The notes beneath the pieces are model-generated. The model had not been told where the DNA came from. It saw only the letters and a program-made list of their open reading frames with translations, and did not search any database. Shown piece after piece: positions 1 through 7,246 of a stretch of 64,000 bases of DNA. Each line of letters opens with the position of its first letter. Positions within the stretch are counted from its first letter, which is position 1. The stretch comes from an uncultured Eubacteriales bacterium (lineage in GTDB: Bacteria; Bacillota; Clostridia; Lachnospirales; Lachnospiraceae). The stretch is from assembly GCA_900315305.1 (NCBI GenBank), contig OMYS01000004.1:124001-188000 (forward strand). Reading direction: 5' to 3'. Position numbers and translations under genes: made by a program.

Positions 1-450
1 ATTCACCGCGCCGCATCGCGTCTTGAGGATATTGCGGAGCATGCGGACAAGAGAGAAATGAGCGACGAGGAGCGGAAGGTCCTTGACGGCGCGAAGGCAT
101 TTATTGCGAAGTTCGATGAGAAGATGGACGACGACTGCAACACGGCTGACGCGGAGGCGGTTGTCTTCGACCTGGTCCGCTACGCGAACACGAATGTCGC
201 GGATAATGCGCCGGCCGCTCTCGCACAGGGCGTTCTCGATGTCCTCACGGAGCTCTGCGGTATTCTCGGCATCCATGCGCTGAAGAAGGAGAAGTCCCTC
301 GATGCAGACATTGAGGCGCTGATTGAGAAGCGTCAGGCGGCCCGCAAGGCCAGAGATTTCGCGACGGCCGACAAGATCCGCGATGACCTTCTGAAGCAGG
401 GCATCGAGCTCATGGACACGCGCGAGGGCGTCAAATGGAAGAGAGTGTAA
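1..450 (+). CDS. cysS: Cysteinyl-tRNA synthetase, C-terminal part (5' end outside window)
   Basis: The reading frame is open from base 1, so the ATG at 58 is internal and the gene is cut by the window edge. About 149 residues remain. They match the class Ia CysRS tail: a DALR-type helical domain with FDEKMDDDCNTADA near the start, and a terminal segment with EKRQAARKARDFATADKIRD ending in GVKWKRV, which is typical of CysRS C-termini. The enzyme charges tRNA-Cys in the cytoplasm. The catalytic HIGH and KMSKS motifs lie upstream of the window. The 3' end overlaps mrnC by 16 nt, the usual Firmicutes order cysS-mrnC-rlmB. Confidence 0.95.
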   Translation: MHRAASRLEDIAEHADKREMSDEERKVLDGAKAFIAKFDEKMDDDCNTADAEAVVFDLVRYANTNVADNAPAALAQGVLDVLTELCGILGIHALKKEKSLDADIEALIEKRQAARKARDFATADKIRDDLLKQGIELMDTREGVKWKRV

Positions 451-938
451 AGAAGAACCCGGATGAGGAGCAGAAGCTGAGCGCGCGCTTCATTCCGGAT
501 AAGACAGAACAGGAGGCGGGGAGTTACTCCCCGCTTGTTCTTGCATTTATCGGGGATTCCGCCTATGAGCTCCTCGTCCGCACGATGCTGGTTAATCCGG
601 GAAATGCGAGGCCGAATGACTTAAACCGCCACAAAATGAGTCTCGTCAAGGCGGACGCGCAGTCGGACATGATGGACGTGATCGAGCCGCACCTTACCGG
701 CGGGGAGAAGCGCATTTACCACCGGGGAAGAAACGCGAAGTCGTACACAACGGCAAAAAATGCAACGATTGCTGATTACAGGAGAGCGACAGGCTTCGAG
801 GCGCTGATCGGCTATCTGTACCTGACGGGGCAGAGCGACCGCATGATGGAGCTCGTGAGCCTCGGAATCGACTACGTCGAGGAGAAGCAGAAGGCCGTGC
901 GCGGCCTTCCGTCGTCGGCAAGAAATACGCGGAAGTGA
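435..938 (+). CDS. mrnC: Mini-ribonuclease III (23S rRNA maturation)
   Basis: A 167-residue protein consisting of a lone RNase III catalytic domain without a double-stranded-RNA-binding domain, as in Mini-III. LAFIGDSAYELLVR carries the acidic metal-binding Asp and Glu, and FEALIGYLYL near residue 120 is the second conserved block. In Bacillus this enzyme trims 23S rRNA ends. The ATG lies inside the end of cysS and the gene is followed 10 nt later by rlmB, so all three are probably cotranscribed and translationally coupled. Confidence 0.93.
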   Translation: MEESVKKNPDEEQKLSARFIPDKTEQEAGSYSPLVLAFIGDSAYELLVRTMLVNPGNARPNDLNRHKMSLVKADAQSDMMDVIEPHLTGGEKRIYHRGRNAKSYTTAKNATIADYRRATGFEALIGYLYLTGQSDRMMELVSLGIDYVEEKQKAVRGLPSSARNTRK

Positions 939-948
939 GGTAGGACAT

Positions 949-1749
949 ATGTCAGAAGATGAGAAGGAATTCAGTCTGCGCGAAGGCGCGGAGTCCGGAG
1001 CTGCGGCGGGAAGCGACCGCATCGAGGGCAGAAATGCCGTGATTGAGGCGTTCCGCGCCGGCCGCCCGGTCGACAAGCTCTTCGTTCAGAAGGGACTTGA
1101 GGACGGACCTATCCGCACGATTGTGCGGGAGGCGAAAAAGCAGGACACGATCGTCAACTTTGTGTCCAGAGAGCGGCTCGACGAGATGTCGGAGACGAAG
1201 AAGCACCAGGGCGTCATCGCGCAGGTGTCCGCCTATTCGTACGCGAGTGTCGATGACATCCTGAAGAAGGCGGAAGAAAAAAATGAGGACCCGTTTATCA
1301 TTCTGCTCGACGGGATCGAGGACCCGCATAATCTCGGCGCGATTATCCGCACGGCGTGCCTCGCGGGCGCCCACGGCGTGATCACGACGAAGCACCGGGC
1401 AGCGGGACTGACAGCCACAGTGGCGAAGGCCTCGGCCGGAGCGCTGAACTATGTCCCTGTCGCCAAGGTGACGAACCTCGGCAAGACGATTGATGAGCTG
1501 AAGAAGAAGGGCCTCTGGTTTGCCTGCGCCGATATGGGCGGAGAAGAGATGTACAGGACAAACCTTCAGGGGCCGATCGGTCTTGTGATCGGCAACGAGG
1601 GCGCGGGCGTGAGCCGCCTGATCCGCGAGAAATGTGACCTTGTCACATCGATTCCGATGAATGGCGAGATCGATTCGCTGAACGCATCGGTTGCAGCGGG
1701 CATTTTGATGTATGAGGTCGTCCGTCAGAGACGGATGAAGAAAAAATGA
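949..1749 (+). CDS. rlmB: 23S rRNA (guanosine-2'-O)-methyltransferase RlmB, TrmH/SpoU family
   Basis: A 266-residue SPOUT methyltransferase. After a short acidic N-terminus comes the SpoU substrate-binding domain (IEGRNAVIEAFRAGRPVD, about residue 25). The trefoil-knot SAM domain follows, with motif 1 DGIEDPHNLGAIIRTA, motif 2 GLVIGNEGAGVSRLI and motif 3 IPMNGEIDSLNASVAAGI. The family 2'-O-methylates G2251 (E. coli numbering) of 23S rRNA or related targets. The stop codon overlaps the sigH start in an ATGA junction. The exact guanosine modified is inferred from the family. Confidence 0.93.
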   Translation: MSEDEKEFSLREGAESGAAAGSDRIEGRNAVIEAFRAGRPVDKLFVQKGLEDGPIRTIVREAKKQDTIVNFVSRERLDEMSETKKHQGVIAQVSAYSYASVDDILKKAEEKNEDPFIILLDGIEDPHNLGAIIRTACLAGAHGVITTKHRAAGLTATVAKASAGALNYVPVAKVTNLGKTIDELKKKGLWFACADMGGEEMYRTNLQGPIGLVIGNEGAGVSRLIREKCDLVTSIPMNGEIDSLNASVAAGILMYEVVRQRRMKKK

Positions 1750-2330
1750 CAGGCGGAAGCACATCCGGAAAGCGCTTTGAGTCCGACGAGCAGGCGGCAG
1801 CTGCCGCAAAGCATGACGAGGGGGCGGCGATGTACCTCATAGAGAAGTACAAGCCACTCGTCCTTCATTTTTCGCGGGCGCGATTTCTTGCGGGAGGCGA
1901 GCACGAGGACCTTGTCCAGGAGGGAATGATCGGGCTCTACAAGGCGATCCGGGACTTCGATCCGTCGAGAGACACTTCATTTTCGTCGTTTGCTGGACTG
2001 TGCATCGACCGGCAGATTCTGAAGGCGATCGAGGCGTACGGGCGCGACAAGATGAAGCCGCTCAACGAATCGGTCGAACTGACCGGGGATGAGGAGTCGT
2101 TTTCGGAGCAGCCGCTTGGCGGCGACCCGGAGCATATCGTGATCGAGCGGGAGGCGGCGGATGAGAAGCTGCGGCTCCTGCGCGGACGGCTCAGCCGCTT
2201 TGAAAATCAGGTGCTCGATCTGTATCTTGAGGGCAGCGACTGGCACGAGATCGCGGCAAAGCTCGGGAAATCCCCGAAGGCAGTCGACAACGCGCTGCAG
2301 AGGATCCGCAGGAAGAGCCGCGGGGTGTAA
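1746..2330 (+). CDS. sigH: RNA polymerase sigma-H factor (early sporulation/competence sigma)
   Basis: A 194-residue sigma-70 family protein of the SigH (Spo0H) type. Region 2 contains HEDLVQEGMIGLYKAIRDFD and the segment around TSFSSFAGLCIDRQILKAI, which melts and binds the -10 element. Region 4 is an HTH with GSDWHEIAAKLGKSPKAVDN near the C-terminus. The gene follows rlmB directly, as sigH does in Bacillus and Clostridia. SigH drives stationary-phase and early sporulation genes and, in some species, competence; comEA, comEC and comF are also in this window. A roughly 312-nt non-coding stretch holding a rod-like repeat follows it. Confidence 0.93.
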   Translation: MTGGSTSGKRFESDEQAAAAAKHDEGAAMYLIEKYKPLVLHFSRARFLAGGEHEDLVQEGMIGLYKAIRDFDPSRDTSFSSFAGLCIDRQILKAIEAYGRDKMKPLNESVELTGDEESFSEQPLGGDPEHIVIEREAADEKLRLLRGRLSRFENQVLDLYLEGSDWHEIAAKLGKSPKAVDNALQRIRRKSRGV

Positions 2331-2339
2331 ACAGTAACT

Positions 2340-2370
2340 ATTCAGCACCCCCTCGAAAAAATGATGAATA
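2340..2370. repeat. Decayed copy of the ATTCAGCACCCC palindrome
   Basis: ATTCAGCACCCCC starts 10 nt after the sigH stop codon, and TGAAT occurs about 15 nt later. Only the 5' end of the modular palindrome family is clear; the internal hairpin modules are absent. It lies directly before rod-element copy 1. Confidence 0.5.
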
Positions 2371-2372
2371 AA

Positions 2373-2560
2373 CTGTTCACACCGAATCGGAACTTCGGAA
2401 GCCATAAGCGATATCAGATACGTTGGAGGGCGTTAAGTGGAGGAGCCCGAAAATCACCCTGAGCTGCGGTACGCAGCGAAGGGAAGTTGAGGGGGACGGA
2501 ACGTGCCCGACAACGTATTGATATTCGCGATGGCATCCAACTGTACATACGGTGTGAACT
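2373..2560 (+). repeat. Rod-like structured repeat element, copy 1
   Basis: About 188 nt bounded by GTTCACACC (2375-2383) and GGTGTGAAC (2551-2559). Inner arms pair as GCCAT/ATGGC, GCGA/TCGC, TATCA/TGATA and ATACGTTG/CAACGTAT. A purine-rich core surrounds an apical hairpin, GCTGCG-GTA-CGCAGC. This copy has the same arms as copy 3, but its core differs at paired positions in a compensatory way: CCCGAAA pairs with TTGAGGG, where the other copies have TCCGAAG with CTGAGGA. Related copies begin at 3410, 26950 and 35907. Probably transcribed as part of the sigH 3' untranslated region. I do not recognise the family. Confidence 0.8.
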
Positions 2561-2643
2561 CGTAGACAGGGCGGGACGGGTACCGTACAATGAATACAGA
2601 TCTGTCAGATCTGCCTTCCTTTGCGGCAGCGGAAGGAGGAGCT

Positions 2644-2865
2644 ATGCACAAACGCTGCATCGTGCAGTGCCTGAGAGACGGGACCCCGGTCCGGGAGTAC
2701 GGAAGCGTCAAGGAGGCGCAGGAGGCGTGCTCCGGCGCGACTCATATCTCCCAGTGCTGCCGGAAAAAACGCAAGACAGACGGCGGCTACGTGTGGCGCT
2801 ACAGAGAAGAAATGCCGGACGTACAGATTCCTGAGGAAGGAGAAGCGTTTTCCGCTGACGACTGA
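2644..2865 (+). CDS. Small NUMOD1-like putative DNA-binding protein
   Basis: The start chosen is the ATG at 2644, preceded by AAGGAGG, rather than the in-frame ATG at 2590, which has no comparable ribosome-binding site. This gives 73 residues. The central part has G..VREYGSVKEAQEA, then CCRKKRKTDGGYVWRY. That is the pattern of the NUMOD1 modular helix-turn-helix found in homing endonucleases, a short domain with a conserved GGY-W-RY end. No nuclease domain is attached; the C-terminus is only an acidic tail. Function unknown: it may be a remnant of a homing nuclease or a stand-alone DNA-binding protein. It sits directly after rod-element copy 1. Confidence 0.6.
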   Translation: MHKRCIVQCLRDGTPVREYGSVKEAQEACSGATHISQCCRKKRKTDGGYVWRYREEMPDVQIPEEGEAFSADD

Positions 2866-2949
2866 CTGCGCAGGCAGCAGCTGACTGCAAAGAGGGGATG
2901 GACCCCGGGCTTTTTTGTCTCTGCCGGTGGCGCCCTGCCGGAAAAGGTG

Positions 2950-2955
2950 TATAAT
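2950..2955 (+). promoter_or_regulatory. Probable -10 box upstream of the HPr gene
   Basis: TATAAT lies 48 nt upstream of the HPr start. No good -35 hexamer is visible at 16-18 nt, so the promoter assignment is tentative. Confidence 0.4.
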
Positions 2956-3003
2956 AATTGTACTATTAAAAAAACCGCTGCGCGCGGAAGGTGGAGGCAA
3001 GCC

Positions 3004-3261
3004 ATGAAAACAGTCAGATACACAGTCACGGATCCGGTCGGCATTCATGCAAGACCGGCAGGAAATCTGGTCCGGGAGATCAAGAATTTCGAAAGTGATG
3101 CGACGATCAGCGCTAACGGCAAGACGGTTGACGCCAAGAAGCTGATGATGGTGATGACGCTCGGTGTTAAACAGGGACAGGAGATCGAGCTCTCATTTAC
3201 AGGTCCGGATGAGGACAAGGCGGCCGAGGCTGTCAGCGCGTACATGAAGGACAACCTATAA
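3004..3261 (+). CDS. ptsH: HPr-family phosphocarrier protein lacking the Ser46 regulatory site
   Basis: The ATG at 3004 follows GGTGGAGG and gives the usual HPr length of 85 residues; the frame is open further upstream but without support. GIHARPAG places the phospho-acceptor at His15 with Arg17 intact, so transfer from Enzyme I to sugar-specific EIIA proteins is possible. At the position normally phosphorylated by HPr kinase the sequence reads AKKLMMVMTLG, with Lys46 instead of Ser46. CcpA-type regulation through P-Ser-HPr should therefore not be possible with this protein. It is monocistronic in this window, between a -10 box and a strong terminator. A second HPr-like gene at 53226 retains Ser46. 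Confidence 0.9.
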   Translation: MKTVRYTVTDPVGIHARPAGNLVREIKNFESDATISANGKTVDAKKLMMVMTLGVKQGQEIELSFTGPDEDKAAEAVSAYMKDNL

Positions 3262-3263
3262 GT

Positions 3264-3316
3264 ATTCGGCGCCCATAATGAGGAACGCAAAGCGTTCCGA
3301 GTATGGAGTGTTGAAT
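3264..3316. repeat. Modular palindrome, single-module (A) copy
   Basis: 53 nt running from ATTCGGCGCCC to GGAGTGTTGAAT around the inner hairpin GGAACGCAAAGCGTTCC (module A). It has the same length and layout as the copy at 21815. It begins 3 nt after the HPr stop codon. Confidence 0.7.
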
Positions 3317-3349
3317 CGTTGCTTTACTTAAAGAAAAACGACAGTCAGG

Positions 3350-3392
3350 GGCAGGAACGCGGACTTTAAAATCCGCGTTCCTGCCTGTTTTT
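3350..3392 (+). terminator. Rho-independent terminator after the HPr gene
   Basis: Perfect 14-bp stem GGCAGGAACGCGGA / TCCGCGTTCCTGCC with an 8-nt loop, followed by TGTTTTTG. Confidence 0.9.
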
Positions 3393-3409
3393 GATTTCGC
3401 GCAAGGCTG

Positions 3410-3600
3410 CTGTTCACTCAGAACCGGACAGTGGATAACGGTCGACGGAATCAGAATCGGTGGAGGGCGTTATACGGAGGAGTCCGAAGATCACCCTGAG
3501 CCGCTGTGTCAGCGGCGAAGGGAAGCTGAGGAGGACGGAGTCTGCCCGACACCGATCTGATGTCCGTGACCGTTCCAGGCCTTACAGTCTGAGTGAACAG
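3410..3600 (+). repeat. Rod-like structured repeat element, copy 2
   Basis: 191 nt. The terminal stem CTGTTCACTCAGA (3410-3422) / TCTGAGTGAACAG (3588-3600) is perfect. Inner arms pair as AACGGTC/GACCGTT, ACGGA/TCCGT, ATCAG/CTGAT and ATCGGT/ACCGAT. These arm sequences differ from copies 1 and 3 yet keep complementarity. The core and apical hairpin GCCGCTG/CAGCGGC are nearly identical to copies 3 and 4. It lies between the HPr terminator and the suf promoter, so it is separated from both flanking transcripts unless an unseen promoter exists. Confidence 0.85.
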
Positions 3601-3643
3601 CAACCTGAGCAGGAGCCTGGAGAGGCTGAATTCCTCAAAACCA

Positions 3644-3672
3644 TTGACATTGTTTTGTCCGTCTCGTATAAT
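3644..3672 (+). promoter_or_regulatory. Sigma-A promoter of the suf operon
   Basis: TTGACA (3644-3649), a 17-nt spacer and TATAAT (3667-3672) are consensus matches. The start of transcription would be about 110 nt upstream of sufC. Confidence 0.88.
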
Positions 3673-3680
3673 GACGAGAG

Positions 3681-3699
3681 CTAAATCAGAGTTATTTAG
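3681..3699. promoter_or_regulatory. Candidate operator in the suf leader
   Basis: Inverted repeat CTAAAT-(7 nt)-ATTTAG directly downstream of the -10 box, continuing into TCGGATT. Rrf2-family repressors such as IscR commonly control suf operons from this position. Assigning this site to an Rrf2 protein is inference. Confidence 0.45.
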
Positions 3700-3792
3700 T
3701 CGGATTTCAACCCGGCAGGCGGTTTAGCGGGCGCGCCAGAGGCGCCAGTCATTTGTTATAAGAGATTAACCCCAGAAAGGCAGGAGACAAAA

Positions 3793-4563
3793 ATGTCAGA
3801 TCAATTACTTCAGGTGAAGGATTTATCGGTCTCGATTGAAGAGGGCGAGATCCTCCACGATGTGAATTTAAATATCGGCAAGGGTGAGACACATGTACTG
3901 ATGGGGCCGAACGGAGCCGGTAAATCGACACTCGGCAATACACTCATGGGCAACCCGGTCTATCACGTGACGAACGGTCAGATTCTCTTTGACGGCGAGG
4001 ACATCACGAAGGCGACGACGGACAAGCGTGCGCGCGCCGGCATGTTCATGTCCTTCCAGAACCCGCTTGAGGTTCCGGGACTCTCCCTCGAAAGCTTTAT
4101 CAGAAATGCACTTCGTCAGCAGACGGGCCAGCCGGTCAAAATCATGAAATTCAAGAAGCAGCTCGAGGAGACGATGGAGCTGCTTCAGATGGACCCGTCC
4201 TACGCGGACCGCGACCTCAATGTCGGCTTCTCCGGCGGCGAGAAGAAGAAGGCTGAGATCCTTCAGATGCTCATGCTGAACCCGAAGTTCGCCATTCTCG
4301 ATGAGACAGACTCCGGTCTTGACGTCGATGCTGTCCGCACCGTGTCGAAGGGCATCGAGGAGTACCACAAGCGCTCCGACGGCGCACTTCTTATCATCAC
4401 GCACAGCACGAAGATCCTTGAGTCGCTCAAGGTCGATTACACGCACGTCCTCGTCAAGGGCACGCTCGTCACGACAGGCGGTGCTGACCTCGTCGACAAG
4501 ATCAACGACCAGGGCTTCGAGAAATACATCGAGCAGTATGAGAAGGAGGCGGAAGAAAAATGA
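3793..4563 (+). CDS. sufC: Fe-S cluster assembly ATPase SufC
   Basis: A 256-residue ABC ATPase without membrane segments. It has Walker A GPNGAGKSTL (about residues 37-46), the signature FSGGEKKKAEILQM, and Walker B FAILDETDSGLD, which is the SufC version of the motif. SufC powers the SufBCD scaffold that assembles Fe-S clusters in the cytoplasm. It is first in sufC-sufB-sufD-sufS-sufU, downstream of a consensus promoter, and overlaps sufB in an ATGA junction. This gene order is usual in Clostridia and differs from the Bacillus order sufCDSUB. Confidence 0.97.
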   Translation: MSDQLLQVKDLSVSIEEGEILHDVNLNIGKGETHVLMGPNGAGKSTLGNTLMGNPVYHVTNGQILFDGEDITKATTDKRARAGMFMSFQNPLEVPGLSLESFIRNALRQQTGQPVKIMKFKKQLEETMELLQMDPSYADRDLNVGFSGGEKKKAEILQMLMLNPKFAILDETDSGLDVDAVRTVSKGIEEYHKRSDGALLIITHSTKILESLKVDYTHVLVKGTLVTTGGADLVDKINDQGFEKYIEQYEKEAEEK

Positions 4564-6029
4564 GTGACGCAGAAGTAAAAGACCGCGCCGTCCATTTTGA
4601 TCCAGCCATCGACAACTCAAAGGATGATATCAATGCCTATCTCGAGGGCACGGACCGGAGTCTCTATGACTTCAAGGACGACGAAAAGGATTTCTACAAG
4701 GTCAAGGAGGGACTGACGCCCGAGATCGTCGATCAGATCTCGAAGGAAAAGCATGATCCGGAGTGGATGCATGAGTTCCGCCTGAAGTCCCTTGACCTCT
4801 ACAACCGGATGCAGGTGCCGGCGTGGGGCCCGCCGATCGACGGCCTTCACATGGACCAGATCGTCACCTATGTCCGCCCGAACACGAAAATGAAGGGCTC
4901 CTGGGACGAGGTCCCGGAGGAGATCAAATCCGCGTTCGACAAGCTGGGCATCCCGAAGGCCGAGCATGAATATCTGGCCGGTGTCGGCGCCCAGTACGAC
5001 TCCGAGCTTGTCTACCACAATCTGCAGGATTTCGTGGCGCAGCAGGGTGTCGTCTACACGGATATGGAATCCGCGCTGACAGGCGAGTATGCGGACATGG
5101 TTAAGGAATACTTCATGAAGCTTGTCCCGCCGACAGATCATAAATTCGCGGCTCTTCACGGCGCCGTCTGGTCAGGCGGATCCTTCGTCTATGTGCCGAA
5201 GGGAGTCAAGGTGAGCATCCCGCTTCAGTCCTATTTCCGTCTGAACGCGAAGGGTGCCGGCCAGTTCGAGCACACACTGATCATTGTCGATGAGGGCGCA
5301 GACCTTCATTTTATCGAGGGGTGTTCAGCACCGAAGTGGAACGTCGCAAACCTCCACGCGGGCTGCGTCGAGCTCTATGTGAAGAAAAATGCACGTCTCC
5401 GCTACTCGACCATCGAGAACTGGTCGAAGAACATGTATAACCTCAATACGAAGCGCGCACTCGTCGAGGAGGGAGGCCGCATGGAGTGGGTTTCCGGCTC
5501 GTTCGGCTCCCATGTGTCCTATCTCTATCCGACGACCATCCTCAAGGGAAAGGGCGCTGACTGCGAGTACACAGGCATTACATTTGCAGGAAAGGGACAG
5601 GACCTCGACACCGGCACGCGTATGGTCCATATCGGCGAGAACACAACGTCGCTTGTCACGACGAAGTCGCTCTCGAAGGACGGCGGCATCAGCACCTACA
5701 GAAGCGCCGTCGAGATCATGCCGTCTGCGCACGGAGCAAAGTCCTCCGTCGACTGCCAGTCGCTGATGCTCGATAACATTTCCCGCTCCGACACGATCCC
5801 GGAGATGGATGTCCGCGTCAATGACGCCGATGTCGGCCACGAGGCAAAGATCGGCCGGATCTCCGATGAGGCGGTCTTCTATCTGATGAGCCGCGGCATC
5901 AGTGAGGCAGAGGCGAGAGCAATGATCGTCTCCGGCTTCGCAAACCCGGTTTCCAAGGAGCTTCCGCTTGAGTATGCGGCCGAAATGAACAACCTGATCA
6001 AACTGGAAATGGAAGGGAGCATGAGCTGA
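4560..6029 (+). CDS. sufB: Fe-S cluster assembly scaffold protein SufB
   Basis: 489 residues, typical SufB length. The N-terminal segment is followed by the conserved beta-helix block with FVYVPKGVKVSIPLQSYFR and later VDCQSLMLDNISRSDTIPEM, both diagnostic of SufB. The C-terminal helical part includes DEAVFYLMSRGISEAEARAM. SufB with SufC and SufD accepts sulfur from the SufS/SufU pair and builds the cluster. The 3' end overlaps sufD by 1 nt, indicating translational coupling. Confidence 0.97.
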   Translation: MSDAEVKDRAVHFDPAIDNSKDDINAYLEGTDRSLYDFKDDEKDFYKVKEGLTPEIVDQISKEKHDPEWMHEFRLKSLDLYNRMQVPAWGPPIDGLHMDQIVTYVRPNTKMKGSWDEVPEEIKSAFDKLGIPKAEHEYLAGVGAQYDSELVYHNLQDFVAQQGVVYTDMESALTGEYADMVKEYFMKLVPPTDHKFAALHGAVWSGGSFVYVPKGVKVSIPLQSYFRLNAKGAGQFEHTLIIVDEGADLHFIEGCSAPKWNVANLHAGCVELYVKKNARLRYSTIENWSKNMYNLNTKRALVEEGGRMEWVSGSFGSHVSYLYPTTILKGKGADCEYTGITFAGKGQDLDTGTRMVHIGENTTSLVTTKSLSKDGGISTYRSAVEIMPSAHGAKSSVDCQSLMLDNISRSDTIPEMDVRVNDADVGHEAKIGRISDEAVFYLMSRGISEAEARAMIVSGFANPVSKELPLEYAAEMNNLIKLEMEGSMS

Positions 6030-7186
6030 TGAACGAACAGGATATCAGAATCAACCATCTGCCGTGCCTCACCTGGAACCGCCTCGGAGTCAATCACCGG
6101 AGTGTCCCTGTAAAGAGCGGGCTGGAGGGGGCTGCAAAGCTCATGGAGTCCGGTCTTGACCAGGACGGAATTACTTCGGAAAATGTCACGGTATCTGAGG
6201 CTGAGGCGTACGCCGATTCTCTGGCGCATGGCATTCGGAGAGAAAAATACGTCGCCGGAAAGACTGCGATCTACATGACACAGGCGTTCCAGACCGGGCT
6301 CGGCGGTGAATTTACGGATTATATTGACAAGGTGGCGGGTGACGCCAGCATCTACCGCGTCGCGGCAAATGCAAAGCCCGCAAAGCCGGTCATTTTAAAT
6401 TATGACTTCGGCGCGGGAGCTGATGACGCAGCGATCCATGTGATCGTCGCGGGCGAAAATTCCGAGTCGACATTTCTGATTAATTACCGCTCGGATGCGG
6501 ACGCGGCGGGCTTCTCGGCCGTCGGGACGAAGGTCATCCTCGGAAAGGGCGCAAAGCTCAACCTGATCAAGGTCAATCTCCTTGGCAGCGGCTTTGAGCA
6601 GCTCGATGACACGGGCGCCGTCGCAGAAGAAAGCGCGGTCTTCAGCTTCCGTCAGATGGAGCTCGGAGGCGCGGAGACGTACAGCGGCTGCTATGTCGAT
6701 CAGAACGGACAGAAGTCCGAGGCCTATATCGACAGCGGGTACATGGTCAGTGAGGACCACACGCTCGATCTCAACTATGTCACGGCGCAGCGCGGAAAGA
6801 AGACGGTCTCGAACTTCAACTTCAAGGGAGTCCTTCAGGACAGAGCGCGGAAGACTCTGCGCGACACGATCGATTTCCGGAACGGTTCGGCAGGCTCAGT
6901 CGGCGATGAGCAGGAGGATGTTCTTCTGCTTGATCCGACCGTTGTGAACAAGTCAGTCCCGGTTATTCTCTGCGAGGAGGAGGACGTGGACGGCCGTCAC
7001 GGCGCTTCCATCGGACGTCTGTCCGAGGATATGCTGTATTACCTTGAGACGAGAGGTCTCAGCGAGAAGGTGGCGACCGTCATGATGGTCCGCGGCAGAC
7101 TGCACAGCATCGAGAGAGAGATACCGGACGACGAGACACAGAATGCGATTGATGCGTTCATTTCCGAGCAGTTCGGGATGGACTAA
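6029..7186 (+). CDS. sufD: Fe-S cluster assembly protein SufD
   Basis: A 385-residue paralogue of SufB. Residues from about 160 onward form the shared beta-helix domain, ending in EDVDGRHGASIGRLSEDMLY and LETRGLSEKVATVMMVRGRL, the standard SufD C-terminus. It forms the SufBC2D complex. There is a 60-nt gap to sufS containing a strong GC-rich hairpin but no poly-T tract. Confidence 0.95.
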   Translation: MNEQDIRINHLPCLTWNRLGVNHRSVPVKSGLEGAAKLMESGLDQDGITSENVTVSEAEAYADSLAHGIRREKYVAGKTAIYMTQAFQTGLGGEFTDYIDKVAGDASIYRVAANAKPAKPVILNYDFGAGADDAAIHVIVAGENSESTFLINYRSDADAAGFSAVGTKVILGKGAKLNLIKVNLLGSGFEQLDDTGAVAEESAVFSFRQMELGGAETYSGCYVDQNGQKSEAYIDSGYMVSEDHTLDLNYVTAQRGKKTVSNFNFKGVLQDRARKTLRDTIDFRNGSAGSVGDEQEDVLLLDPTVVNKSVPVILCEEEDVDGRHGASIGRLSEDMLYYLETRGLSEKVATVMMVRGRLHSIEREIPDDETQNAIDAFISEQFGMD

Positions 7187-7198
7187 AGATACGGGCAG

Positions 7199-7229
7199 TG
7201 CCGGGCCGGGAGAAGAATCCGGTCCGGCA
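7199..7229 (+). other. Intercistronic hairpin between sufD and sufS
   Basis: TGCCGGGCCGG / CCGGTCCGGCA forms an 11-bp stem with one mismatch and a 9-nt loop. No T-run follows, so it is more likely an mRNA-stabilising or processing element than a terminator. Confidence 0.5.
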
Positions 7230-7246
7230 GAGGAGGCAGACAGATT

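Noticed and set aside
952..1809. Long antisense reading frames opposite rlmB, sufD-sufS, uvrA, lepA and other genes
   Set aside because: They mirror strongly conserved genes in a GC-rich genome, have no ribosome-binding sites and their translations look like shadow sequence rich in Arg, Leu and His.
2373..2560. Identification of the rod element as a known riboswitch (c-di-AMP ydaO, cobalamin, lysine) because of the GTGCCCGAC and GAAGGG pieces
   Set aside because: Order and spacing of the conserved pieces do not fit any of these aptamers, no expression platform follows, and copies occur mostly after genes instead of before them.
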